Shown here: positions 28,981-37,717 of the stretch, piece after piece
How the letters are laid out: every line of letters begins with the position of its first letter
Position numbering within the stretch: the first letter of the stretch is position 1
Source: Massilia sp. YIM B02763
GTDB taxonomy: Bacteria > Pseudomonadota > Gammaproteobacteria > Burkholderiales > Burkholderiaceae_D
Direction: 5' to 3'
DNA length: 64,000 nucleotides
Assembly: GCF_030412015.1 (NCBI RefSeq)
Contig: NZ_JASNRD010000004.1
Coordinates: 1-64,000, forward strand
The notes under the pieces: model-generated
The model's database searches: none
Told to the model about the DNA's origin: nothing
The model's input: only the letters and a program-made list of their open reading frames with translations
Made by a program: the position numbers and the translations under genes

Positions 28981-30282
28981 ATGGAAGAACGAATCGACGA
29001 TGCAACCGGCGCATTGGAACGCGATGCCCGCAACGCGCTGCAGCGTGGCGATCCGGCGCGCGCGGCACGCCTGTGGGAAGCCGTCCTGGCGCGCATGCCG
29101 GCCCATCCCGGCGCGCTGCTGGCGCTGGCCCGGCTGCGCCAGCACGGCGGCGCCTTCGCCGAGGCGCGTGCCTTGCTCGAACGCCTGGTGGCGCTGGGCG
29201 GCGGCGACAAGCAGCCGTGGATCCAGCTGGCCCTGGTCTGCAACGCCCAGCGCGACGAAGCGCGCGAGGAGGAGGCGATCCGGCGTGCGCTGGCCATCGA
29301 CCCGACCGACCTGCTGGCCCTGATCCTGCGCGCCGCGCTGTACACGCGCCAGGGGAAGACGCATGCGGCGGCGCGTGCCCACGGCGCCGTGGCCGCGGTG
29401 GCGCCGCCGCTCGAGCGCCTGGCGCCGCAGCTGCGTCCGGCCCTGCAGGAGGCGCTGGCCTACCGCGACGCCTACGACCGCGACTTCGGCCGCTTCCTCG
29501 ACGACTGGATGGCCCCGCTGCTGCGCGCGCTGGACGGCGAGGGCACGGGGCGCTTTGCCGCGTCGCTCGACATCATGCTGGGCCGCAGGCGCCGCTATGA
29601 CCCGCAGCCGGCGCTGTTCCACTTCCAGGGCCTGGCGCCCGTCACCTTCTTCGAACGGCGCGACTTTCCCTGGCTCGACACGGTCGAGGCCGGCGTCGAT
29701 GCCGTGCGCGCCGAATGCCTGGCGGTGCTGGCCGACGGTCCGGAACGCGCGCCCGGCTTCGTGCCGTACATGCAGTACGACGAGGACCAGCCCCTGCGCC
29801 AATGGGCCGAGCTGAACCGTTCTCCGCGCTGGAGCGCCTTCCACCTGATCGAAGGCGGCGTCCCCAATGCCGCCAACGCGGCGCGCTGCCCGCACACGAT
29901 GCGCCTGCTGGCCGGCGCCCCGCAGCCGGACCAGCCGGGCCGCACGCCGGTGGCGATGTTCTCCGTGCTGACACCGAGGACGCGCATCCCGCCCCATTGC
30001 GGCGTCAGCAACGCGCGCCTGGTGGTGCACCTGCCGCTGGTGGTACCGCCCGGTTGCGGCTTCCGGGTCGGCAACGACGTGCGCGCCTGGGAGGAAGGGA
30101 AAGCCTGGGTATTCGACGACACCATCGAGCACGAAGCGTGGAACGACAGCGACCGTCTGCGCGCCATCCTGATGTTCGACATCTGGCATCCGCAGCTGAC
30201 GGGACCGGAGCGGGCGCTGGTGACGGCGATGCAGGCGGGGATGAATGCGTTTTCGCAGGAAGAGGGCAGCTACGGGGGCTGA
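28981..30282 (+). CDS. TPR-containing aspartyl/asparaginyl beta-hydroxylase family oxygenase
   Basis: A 433-aa Fe(II)/2-oxoglutarate-dependent oxygenase. Residues ~10-140 are TPR-like helical repeats (ALLALARLRQHGGAFAEARALLERL). The C-terminal ~200 residues are the Asp/Asn hydroxylase domain, with iron ligands His339 (PPHCGVSNARLVVHLPL) and His384 (FDDTIEHEAWN) and an Arg in the NARL segment placed to bind 2-oxoglutarate. The start at 28981 is chosen because GAGG is six bases upstream; the in-frame ATG at 28975 abuts that site. Homologues often lie next to TonB-dependent receptors, and here the next gene is a convergent TBDR. The substrate is unknown. Confidence 0.88.
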   Translation: MEERIDDATGALERDARNALQRGDPARAARLWEAVLARMPAHPGALLALARLRQHGGAFAEARALLERLVALGGGDKQPWIQLALVCNAQRDEAREEEAIRRALAIDPTDLLALILRAALYTRQGKTHAAARAHGAVAAVAPPLERLAPQLRPALQEALAYRDAYDRDFGRFLDDWMAPLLRALDGEGTGRFAASLDIMLGRRRRYDPQPALFHFQGLAPVTFFERRDFPWLDTVEAGVDAVRAECLAVLADGPERAPGFVPYMQYDEDQPLRQWAELNRSPRWSAFHLIEGGVPNAANAARCPHTMRLLAGAPQPDQPGRTPVAMFSVLTPRTRIPPHCGVSNARLVVHLPLVVPPGCGFRVGNDVRAWEEGKAWVFDDTIEHEAWNDSDRLRAILMFDIWHPQLTGPERALVTAMQAGMNAFSQEEGSYGG

Positions 30283-30306
30283 TGCCGCCGTGCGGGATAC
30301 AGACTT

Positions 30307-30331
30307 GGGTCCCTGCCTGCGCAGGGACGAC
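30307..30331. repeat. Solitary REP-like hairpin unit
   Basis: A single copy of the 26-nt family. The arms TCCCTGC/GCAGGGA differ from the other copies on both sides so that pairing is kept. It lies between the hydroxylase stop and its terminator. Confidence 0.8.
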
Positions 30332-30340
30332 CCCGAAAGG

Positions 30341-30377
30341 AAACCGCCGCCGGCATCGCTGCCGGCGGCGGTTTTTT
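30341..30377 (+). terminator. Terminator after the beta-hydroxylase gene
   Basis: A 14-bp GC-rich stem (30341-30354 with 30361-30374), a 6-nt loop and six T. The minus-strand side has only three A, so it mainly serves the plus-strand gene. Confidence 0.88.
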
Positions 30378-30402
30378 CATGCTTCCAGAGAACTGAAATG
30401 AC

Positions 30403-33294
30403 TTAGAAGCGGTAGGTCAGGTTGGCGTAGACGAAGCGGCCGTACGAGTCGTACACCTGCGGGTAGGTGTTGCCGTTGCCCGAGGTGCCGGTCACCGAGC
30501 TCGACGAAGCCAGCGGCGGGTCCTTGTCGAACAGGTTGTTCACGCCCAGGCTCAGCGCCAGGTTGCGGTTGAAGCGATACACGCCCGACAGGTCCAGGTA
30601 GTTGCGACGCGACAGTTCGGCATCGCGCTGGGTGTCCAGCTCGCCTGCCAGCTGCGGGTTGCCGTCCAGCATGTCGTTCTTGACCTTGTCATAGTAGCGC
30701 CAGGTGGCCGAGATGTCGAAGTTGAACGGGGTCGACCAGGTCAGGCGGGCCTTGTGACGCCATTTCGGGGTCGGGGTGCCGCAGGTGGCGCCGAACAGGC
30801 CCACGCAATCGTAGTCGCCGTTGCCCGGCAGGTTCTCGACCGTGTAGGTACGCAGGTAGGTACCGTTCATGGTGAAGTCGAGGTTGCCGTAGTTCTGCGG
30901 CAGGCGCATGCGGTAGCTGGCGCCCACGTCCATGCCCGAGGTGCCTTGCGAGCCGATGTTGGTGGTGCCGGCTTCGACGTAGCCGCCCGGGGTCAGCCAC
31001 AGCGAGCCGAGCTGGTCGCGGTGGATCAGGCCGCAGTACAGCGGGTTACCCGTGGTCAAGCACTGGGTGAACACGCTCTGGGCGTTGACCGACTGGATGG
31101 CGTCCTCGATCTTCAGCTTGAAGGCGTCCAGGGTGATGGTCAGGTTCTTGATCGGCTCGATCACGACGCCCAGCGTGTAGGTGTCGGCGGTTTCCGGCTT
31201 GACGTTCGGGTTGCCGCCGGTACGGCCGTTGTACTGGTTGGTCGAGTTCTCCGTCACCTGGCCGTACAGCCCTGCAGGCAGGCCCGTGTTCAGGCACTGC
31301 GCCAGCGTGGCTTTCGGGTTTTCGCCTTCGCACGGGTCGTCGTTCGGACCGGCCAGCACGACGGCTTGTCCCGTGTACAGTTCATAGATGTTCGGCGCAC
31401 GGACGGCGCGCTGGGCCGAACCGCGGAAGCGCAGCTCGCTGATCGGCTCCCAGTCCAGGCCCACGCCCCAGGTGTTGGTCTTGGCGTCGGTGCTGTACTT
31501 GGAATGGCGATAGGACGCGTTCAGGTCCAGGCGCTTGGCGAACGGCAGGTCTTCCAGCAGCGGCACGCGCACTTCGCCGAAGGCTTCCTTGACGTTGTAC
31601 GAACCGGCCACGGCGGGCGAGGCGCCGCCCGCGCCGGACAGGTCGCCGGTCTGGTTTTCGTAGTCGGGCTCGTACGACAGCTTCTCGACGCGCTGCTCGT
31701 AGCCGAACGACACGCCCACGCCGCTGCCCGCGGTCGGCAGCTTCAAGCCGTAGCGGGTGAGGTCGGTGCCGAAGTTCATGCCGAACACGCTCTGCTGGGT
31801 GTAGCCGCCGGTCGAGCCGGTGGCGTTCAGGTAGTCGAGCGCGGCCTGGGTGATGCCGCCCTGCTTGTACAGGTTGTACGGGACGCAGGCCGGGTCGGTG
31901 CCGTTCAGCGCGGAGCGGCACACGGCGTTGCCGTTGGCGTCGGCGACGACGTCCAGCGCGCGGCTGATCAGGCGGCTCGAGAAGTAGCCGGTCGACTTGT
32001 CGTTGTGGTTGACGCGGGCGAACTGGCCGAACACGTCGTAGCTCCAGTCGGCGACCATGCCCTTCACGCCCAGCACTTCGCGGAACGACATGTCGGTGAT
32101 GCTGTTGTTGCGCGGGCCGCCTTCGGTATTGCGCTTGCCGACCGAGACGGTGGTGGTCTGGCCCGGTGCGGTCAGGCCCAGCGCCTGGCGCCAGGCCGCG
32201 TTCAGCAGCGGGTTCTCGTAGGCGATGGTGGCCTGCTCGCCGTAGAAGATGCCGCCCGGTGCGATCTGGGCGTCGGTGTTGTAGTGGTGGAAGTTGAATT
32301 CGCTGTACAGGCGCGCGTTCGGGTGCAGGTCGTAGTGCAGCGTGGAGTTGATGTTGTACTCGTCCGACGGGCGCTGGAAGAAATTCAGCGGGCCGAAGTT
32401 GTAGGCGTCGGTGGCGGTCACGTAGCGGCGCGGATTGCCGTTCGCGTCCGGCGTGAACGCGCCCACGCGGGCGATCGACGTACCCGAGCCCGAGCAGGCG
32501 AAGCCCGGGTCGGACGCGCCCAGCGAGCAGGCGGAATAGTCGCGCTGGGCCTGGGTCAGCGCATCGGCGTGGCGGTGCGAGACGAAGAAGGTGGCGTTGC
32601 CCTTGTTGTCGGCGAAGTTGGCGCCGGCCAGCAGGCTGAAGTCGTACTTCTTGCCGTCGAAGTTGCGGTTGCCCGGCAGCGGGAAGCCTTTCGAGCGCAC
32701 CACCGACTGCACCTCGTCGTTGTGCTGGCGGTGGTTGGCGCCCGAGATGTTGGCTTCGAGTTCGACGCCGCTGAAGTCGTCCTTCAGGATGAAGTTGACG
32801 ACGCCCGCGACGGCGCCCGAGCCGTACACGGCGCCGGCGCCGCCGGTGAGCACGTCGACGCGGCGGATCAGCTGGGATGGGATCTGGTTCAGGTCGGCCG
32901 CCGTGTCGAGCACGCTACCGGCCGGCATGCGCTTGCCGTTGATCAGCACCAGGGTACGCTGCGAGCCCATGCCGCGCAGGTCGACGGTGGCGGTGCCGGA
33001 GGCGCCGTTGGAGATCGCGGCGCCCTGCGAGGCGAACACCTGGGGCAGGTTGTTCAGCAGGTCTTCGACATTGCGCATGCCGTCGATCTTGATGTCTTTC
33101 GAGCTCAGCGTGGTGATCGGGCTGGAGCCTTCGGTATTGAGGGAAGGAATGCGCGAGCCGGTGACTTCCACGCGCTGCAGCGAGGCCGGCGCCTCGGCGC
33201 CCGTTTCCTGCGCGACCGCGACGGTGGCGCCGAGCGCCATGCCGCCGGCAAACATCAAACGTACTGAACGAGATAAAACTTTTTCCGCCATCAT
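30403..33294 (-). CDS. TonB-dependent receptor (VTGSRI type)
   Basis: A 963-aa outer-membrane receptor. Tandem ATGs at 33294/33291 are preceded by AAGGGA at about nine bases. The signal peptide MMAEKVLSRSVRLMFAGG... is cleaved near VAQE (~29). The TonB-box region [11 protein letters not shown] is ~40-50. The plug has RGMGSQRTLVLINGKR and RRVDVLTGGAGAVYGSGAVAGVVNFIL. The barrel has SAQRAVRAPNIYELYTG and ends VYANLTYRF. It differs from the two paralogous receptors on either side by its VLTGGAGAVYGSGA plug signature. It is convergent with the beta-hydroxylase gene. A near-palindrome like the one before the hydroxylase lies about 160 nt upstream of its start, suggesting shared regulation. Confidence 0.94.
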   Translation of the reverse strand: MMAEKVLSRSVRLMFAGGMALGATVAVAQETGAEAPASLQRVEVTGSRIPSLNTEGSSPITTLSSKDIKIDGMRNVEDLLNNLPQVFASQGAAISNGASGTATVDLRGMGSQRTLVLINGKRMPAGSVLDTAADLNQIPSQLIRRVDVLTGGAGAVYGSGAVAGVVNFILKDDFSGVELEANISGANHRQHNDEVQSVVRSKGFPLPGNRNFDGKKYDFSLLAGANFADNKGNATFFVSHRHADALTQAQRDYSACSLGASDPGFACSGSGTSIARVGAFTPDANGNPRRYVTATDAYNFGPLNFFQRPSDEYNINSTLHYDLHPNARLYSEFNFHHYNTDAQIAPGGIFYGEQATIAYENPLLNAAWRQALGLTAPGQTTTVSVGKRNTEGGPRNNSITDMSFREVLGVKGMVADWSYDVFGQFARVNHNDKSTGYFSSRLISRALDVVADANGNAVCRSALNGTDPACVPYNLYKQGGITQAALDYLNATGSTGGYTQQSVFGMNFGTDLTRYGLKLPTAGSGVGVSFGYEQRVEKLSYEPDYENQTGDLSGAGGASPAVAGSYNVKEAFGEVRVPLLEDLPFAKRLDLNASYRHSKYSTDAKTNTWGVGLDWEPISELRFRGSAQRAVRAPNIYELYTGQAVVLAGPNDDPCEGENPKATLAQCLNTGLPAGLYGQVTENSTNQYNGRTGGNPNVKPETADTYTLGVVIEPIKNLTITLDAFKLKIEDAIQSVNAQSVFTQCLTTGNPLYCGLIHRDQLGSLWLTPGGYVEAGTTNIGSQGTSGMDVGASYRMRLPQNYGNLDFTMNGTYLRTYTVENLPGNGDYDCVGLFGATCGTPTPKWRHKARLTWSTPFNFDISATWRYYDKVKNDMLDGNPQLAGELDTQRDAELSRRNYLDLSGVYRFNRNLALSLGVNNLFDKDPPLASSSSVTGTSGNGNTYPQVYDSYGRFVYANLTYRF

Positions 33295-33613
33295 TTTCTT
33301 GAGTCCCTTCTGAACTCTGTGCCGGCTGACACTCCCCTGCCGGACAACAGCTAGTCGTTTATCGATCTTGTCCTTCCCATACCAGCGAAGGCTTTTTATT
33401 TGCTACATATCAATAAAAACATTGCAGAAAAACAAAGTCAACGTATTAACACGTATGTATGCATAAATACGACATTTTTGAATGGAATTTTTATTTAAGC
33501 CGATATGATCAAATTTAATTTTAATATTTAGATTTTTAATCAAATAAAGTAACGATCTATTTGGTGCGTCAATACTGTTCGTATGTATCGCCGAAGTGCA
33601 GGCGTGCACCAAT
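33295..33613. other. AT-rich noncoding region upstream of the TBDR at 30403-33294
   Basis: No gene is seen. It is the most AT-rich stretch in the window (33380-33560), as expected for a promoter region. It contains the near-palindrome at 33452-33471 and a further CGTATGTA half-site at 33580-33587. I did not find a convincing consensus promoter pair. Confidence 0.5.
33452..33471. promoter_or_regulatory. 20-nt near-palindrome related to the site at 28951-28972
   Basis: Arms CGTATGTATG and CATAAATACG pair at nine of ten positions. The CGTATGTA half-site is identical to that of the perfect palindrome before the beta-hydroxylase gene. A candidate operator for the minus-strand receptor. Confidence 0.5.
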
Positions 33614-33646
33614 AAAAAACGGGACGGTGATTGCTCACCGTCCCGT
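33614..33646 (-). terminator. Terminator of the TBDR gene 33672-36443
   Basis: On the minus strand, a perfect 12-bp stem (33635-33646 with 33619-33630) with a 4-nt loop, followed by six U. Confidence 0.9.
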
Positions 33647-33671
33647 TGTCAAACAACTACTTTTTCAGGGT

Positions 33672-36443
33672 TCAGAACTGATAGCGCGCGCCGACCTTGA
33701 AGTAGCGGCCGATGGCGCCGCTGGCATCCATCGGGTTGTAGCTCAGGCCGCCGTAGGTCAGCGGATCGAGCGGCGCGACCTTGTCGAACAGGTTCTGGAT
33801 CGAGCCGTAGAGCTGCCAGTTGGCGGTCAGCTTGTAGCGGGCCGACAGGTCGACGGTCATGAACGAGGCCAGCTTGCAGCCGTACGGCGCCGGCGAACCG
33901 TCGGCGAACTGCGAGGCGCACTTGTCGCCGGCGAAGCGCACGTTGTCCATGCTGTCGCGCCAGTTGGCGATCGCGCTCATGCTCAGCTTGTCGTAGTCCC
34001 AGGTGGCGTTCACGCTGATCTTGTTCTTCGGCGTGCCCGCGCAGTTCGACGTGTCGCAGTTGCCGTGGGTGCCGGCGTACTGGAACGCGGTGCCGTTCTT
34101 CTCGACGCGCATCCAGGTGGCCACGTGGGTCCAGGTCAGGCCGACGACGGCGCGGCCGTAGCTGCCCAGCGCGATGCGCTGCTTCAGGTCGAGGTCGACG
34201 CCCTTGACTTCCGTGTAGCTGGAGTTCTGGTACGGCGCGTTCGACAGCAGCAGGGTGCCCGTGTTCGGGATGGCGACGCCGTTCACGACCAGGTTGTTGT
34301 CCTGGCGGATGGCGGTCGGCAGCGCGGCGGCTTCGACGTAGGACAGCGGGTTGATCTCGTTGCTGCGCTTGATCTTCCAGGCGTCCAGCGAGAAGCTGGT
34401 GTTCGGCAGCGGATCCCACACCATGCCCAGCGTGTAGCCCTTCGACTCTTCCGGCTGCAGGTTCGGGTTGCCGACCTTGACGGCACCGATGGTGATCGAG
34501 CAGTCGGCCTGGGTGGCGCCGCCGGCGGCCGGGGTGCCGCCCGGGCAGCGGATCGGATCGCGCACCGACGAGTTGCCGGTCGACTGGCTCTGGGTGCCGG
34601 ATTCGGCCGGACCCGGGGCGCGGAAGCCTTCCGAGTAGGTGCCGCGCAGCGCGAAGGTCTTGATCGGGGTCCACTTGGCGCCCAGCTTCGGCGTGGTCGA
34701 GTTGAAGTTCTTGTACTTGTCGTAGCGGACCGCGCCGGTCAGCTCGACCGTCTGCAGCACCGGCGCCGCGACTTCGACGAACACGGCCTTGACGTCGTCG
34801 GTGCCCTTGGCGGCCACGTAGGACGAGTTGATGGTGCCGTCCTCGGAACCCGACAGCGACGGGTTGTCCAGCTTCAGGCGGCGGTATTCCGCGCCCACGG
34901 CCAGGCCCATGTTACCGCCCGGCAGCGCGAACAGTTCGCGCGACGCCTTGAAGTCGACCACGTCCAGCTCGGTGGTCGAATGCGACTTGGCGTTCACGAC
35001 CATGGCCGCGTACAGCGAGGCCGGGTTCTTGCCCGCCTGGGTGCCGATGTAGTACGGGAAGTACTGGCTGGACGGGTTGCCCAGGGCCTGCTGCAGCACC
35101 TTCATGTTGATCATGTTGCTGTAGTTCAGGTCCAGCGCCGATTCCGAGTGGGTGTAGCCGGTGTCGAAGTCCCAGCCGAAGCGCTGGCCCTTCAGGCCGA
35201 CGACGAAGCGGCTGAATTCGTTGTCGGCGGAGCGGGTGCTCGGGCCCACGTCGAACATCGAGTAGCGCACGCGGGTGGCGACGCCGTACGGGTTCTGCGG
35301 ATGGTTGGGGGCCATCAGGATGGTGTTGCCGTACAGGATGACGCCGGACGGGTTGGCGGCGTTCGGCGGGAAGGCGACGGTCGAGCTGGTCGACGGCGGC
35401 ACCAGGGTGAACTCGGTGTCGCGCTTGGAGTAGCCGGCTTCGCCGTACAGCTGCAGGTCGCCGTCGAGGTTCTTGGTGAAGCGGGTGTACAGGTTGACGC
35501 CGCCGATCTTCGGCTGCATCGAGCGGAACTGGTCGGCGTACCACAGGCAGCCGCCGGCCGGGTCCTGGGCGGTCACCGGCGAGAACTGCGAGCAGCCGGC
35601 CAGGCCGACGTAGTTGCCCGTCTTCGGATCGCGGATCGCGCCGGCCGGGCTCGGGCTGGCGGCGCCCGGGGTGATGTAGCCGGAAGCGAACTGGCCGTTG
35701 GCGGCATAGCCCCACGGACGGATGTCGCCGTGGCCGATCCAGTCGCGGTCCGAGCGGTCCTTGTTCATCAGCTCGTGGTTGCCGTACACCTCGGCGTTGA
35801 TCATCCAGTTGTAGCCGTCTTCGTCCAGGCGGCCCTTGCCCCAGGTGATGGCGGCCTTGCCCTGTTCGGCGTCGTGGTAGCGCGATTCGCCGCCTTCGAT
35901 CTTGAACACCAGGCCGGTGAAGTCCTTGCGCAGGATGATGTTGACGACGCCGGCGATGGCGTCGGCGCCGTAGGTCGAGGAGGCGCCGTCCTTCAGCACC
36001 TCGATGCGCTCGACGGCTTCCATCGGCACCGTGGACAGGTCGGTGAAGCTCTTCTGGCCGTCGTCGGCGCGGGCGAAGGGCGCCATGCGGCGGCCGTTCA
36101 GCAGCACCAGGGTCGAGGTGGCACCCAGGCCGCGCAGCGAGATCGCGGTGGAGCCGGCGGCGAAACCGTTGCCGAAGCCGGTCGGCAGCGAGCCGGCGCC
36201 GTCGGCGGTCAGGGTCTGCAGGTACTCGGCGACCGTGGCCTTGCCCGACTTGGCGATGTCGTCGCGGCTGATCACCTGGATCGGCGACGCGGTTTCCGCG
36301 GTGGCGCGCTTGATGCTGGAACCCGTCACTTCGACGCGCTGGATCGAACCCTGGACGGTGTCCTGGGCCAGCGCCGACGTGCCGAAGGCAAGGTAGGCAA
36401 GGGCCAGGGACACTGCTTGTGCTACTGCTTTCTTCTGGTGCAT
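33672..36443 (-). CDS. TonB-dependent receptor (VTGSSI type), paralogue of 24488-27376
   Basis: A 923-aa receptor. The ATG at 36443 has GGAG six bases upstream and gives a clear signal peptide (MHQKKAVAQAVSLALAYLAFG, cleavage near ALAQ). The longer frame would add 24 residues with no signal. TonB-box region [12 protein letters not shown] (~35-46). The plug has SLRGLGATSTLVLLNGRR and [28 protein letters not shown]. The barrel has YSEGFRAPGPAESG and ends YFKVGARYQF. It shares with the receptor at 24488 the GNGFAAG segment, the WIG.GD(I/L)RPWG.. region, the Cys pair in GTHGNCDTSNCAGTP and APLDPLTYG. The ligand is unknown. Confidence 0.94.
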   Translation of the reverse strand: MHQKKAVAQAVSLALAYLAFGTSALAQDTVQGSIQRVEVTGSSIKRATAETASPIQVISRDDIAKSGKATVAEYLQTLTADGAGSLPTGFGNGFAAGSTAISLRGLGATSTLVLLNGRRMAPFARADDGQKSFTDLSTVPMEAVERIEVLKDGASSTYGADAIAGVVNIILRKDFTGLVFKIEGGESRYHDAEQGKAAITWGKGRLDEDGYNWMINAEVYGNHELMNKDRSDRDWIGHGDIRPWGYAANGQFASGYITPGAASPSPAGAIRDPKTGNYVGLAGCSQFSPVTAQDPAGGCLWYADQFRSMQPKIGGVNLYTRFTKNLDGDLQLYGEAGYSKRDTEFTLVPPSTSSTVAFPPNAANPSGVILYGNTILMAPNHPQNPYGVATRVRYSMFDVGPSTRSADNEFSRFVVGLKGQRFGWDFDTGYTHSESALDLNYSNMINMKVLQQALGNPSSQYFPYYIGTQAGKNPASLYAAMVVNAKSHSTTELDVVDFKASRELFALPGGNMGLAVGAEYRRLKLDNPSLSGSEDGTINSSYVAAKGTDDVKAVFVEVAAPVLQTVELTGAVRYDKYKNFNSTTPKLGAKWTPIKTFALRGTYSEGFRAPGPAESGTQSQSTGNSSVRDPIRCPGGTPAAGGATQADCSITIGAVKVGNPNLQPEESKGYTLGMVWDPLPNTSFSLDAWKIKRSNEINPLSYVEAAALPTAIRQDNNLVVNGVAIPNTGTLLLSNAPYQNSSYTEVKGVDLDLKQRIALGSYGRAVVGLTWTHVATWMRVEKNGTAFQYAGTHGNCDTSNCAGTPKNKISVNATWDYDKLSMSAIANWRDSMDNVRFAGDKCASQFADGSPAPYGCKLASFMTVDLSARYKLTANWQLYGSIQNLFDKVAPLDPLTYGGLSYNPMDASGAIGRYFKVGARYQF

Positions 36444-36778
36444 TACGACTCCATCGATGGATTTCTGTTCTTCCTGGTGCGAAAACACATTCCGGCTGGT
36501 GCTGGATTCAAGCATGCATATGCTGGAACCTCGAAATGTAAAACCGTACCTCTCTCTTCATTTACATAAAAGAAAAATTTTCCTTTTATTAAATACATAA
36601 GATCATCTGTGCATGATGTAAGTCAATACAAGTCCAGGTCCTATTGCGTAGTTACAACACATCGGTATCGACGGCGGTTATGGTCGGATGACATTTTTTC
36701 CCGGCGCAGGTCGGCGAATCTCGTCTATAGTTCGGCATGCGCCGCGCATGCGCGTGCTTGAACGATCCGGGAATCTCG
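36444..36778. other. Divergent noncoding region between a TBDR and the ABC transporter operon
   Basis: About 335 nt, AT-rich at 36540-36640. It should hold promoters for both directions. TATAGT at 36726-36731 is a possible -10 for the transporter, but I see no matching -35. No binding-protein gene or other ORF is present. Confidence 0.5.
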
Positions 36779-37717
36779 ATGGTTGCTTATATCCTGCGGC
36801 GCCTGTGGCAGATGCTGCCGACCATGGCGGGTGTCGTCGTGCTGGTGTTCGTGCTGTTCAACTGGGTGGGCGGCGACCCGTCCTACCTGTTGGCCGGCAA
36901 GATGGCCGATGCCCGCGCCATCGCCAACATCCGCGCCCAGCTCGGCCTGGACGCGCCCTGGTACGTCCAGCTGGGCATCTTCGTGCGCCAGATCCTCACC
37001 TTCGACTTCGGCACCGCCTGGGCCACGGGCGAGCCGGTGTCGCACATCATCGCCAGCCGCCTGGGCCCGTCGCTGACGGTGCTGGTGCCGTTGACGATCC
37101 TGGAGACGGCGATCGGCATCGCGCTGGCGCTGGCCATCGCCTTCGTGCGCGGCTCGCTGACCGACCGCCTGGTGATGGTCGCGTGCACGGTCGGGATGTC
37201 GATCTCGATCCTCGTCTACATCATCGTGTTCCAGTACGGCCTGGCCTACAAGCTGGGCCTGTTCCCCGTGCAGGGCTGGGGCGAGCACTTCTGGGACAAC
37301 CTGCTGCGCTATGCGACCCTGCCCATCCTGATCGGCCTGGCCGTGTCGCTGGCGCCCACGCTGCGTCTGTTCCGCAGCTTCGTGCTGGACGAGGCGAACC
37401 AGGACTACGTGCGCACGGCGCGCGCCAAGGGCCTGTCCGAGCGGCGCATCGTCTGGGTGCACGTGCTGCGCAATGCCGCCATTCCCATCATCACCTACGT
37501 GATGTCGAACCTGCCGGCCCTGCTGATCGGCGCCTTCCTGCTGGAGCGCTTCTTCGGCATTCCCGGCATCGGGCGCGAAGTGATCCTGGCCGTCGAGCGC
37601 AGCGACTTCCCCGTCATCAAGGCGATCACCGTCTACGTCGCTGCCGCCACGATGGTGTTCAACCTGCTGGCCGACCTGCTGTACCAGGCCGTCGATCCGC
37701 GCGTGCAGCTGTCATGA
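36779..37717 (+). CDS. Dipeptide/oligopeptide-type ABC transporter permease (DppB/OppB-like)
   Basis: A 312-aa inner-membrane permease with six predicted membrane segments. The N-terminus MVAYILRRLWQMLPTMAGVVVLVFVLF is typical of DppB. The coupling (EAA) region is DEANQDYVRTARAKGLSERRIVWVHVLRNAAIP, followed by FFGIPGIGREV. The start at 36779 excludes 14 upstream residues that precede the normal N-terminus. Its stop overlaps the start of the next permease (ATGA). No periplasmic binding-protein gene accompanies it here. Confidence 0.92.
   Translation: MVAYILRRLWQMLPTMAGVVVLVFVLFNWVGGDPSYLLAGKMADARAIANIRAQLGLDAPWYVQLGIFVRQILTFDFGTAWATGEPVSHIIASRLGPSLTVLVPLTILETAIGIALALAIAFVRGSLTDRLVMVACTVGMSISILVYIIVFQYGLAYKLGLFPVQGWGEHFWDNLLRYATLPILIGLAVSLAPTLRLFRSFVLDEANQDYVRTARAKGLSERRIVWVHVLRNAAIPIITYVMSNLPALLIGAFLLERFFGIPGIGREVILAVERSDFPVIKAITVYVAAATMVFNLLADLLYQAVDPRVQLS

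Noticed and set aside
36688..37713. N-terminal extension of the DppC-like frame across the DppB-like gene
   Set aside because: The extension is the wrong frame of a typical DppB permease. The DppC start at 37714 overlaps the DppB stop as ATGA.
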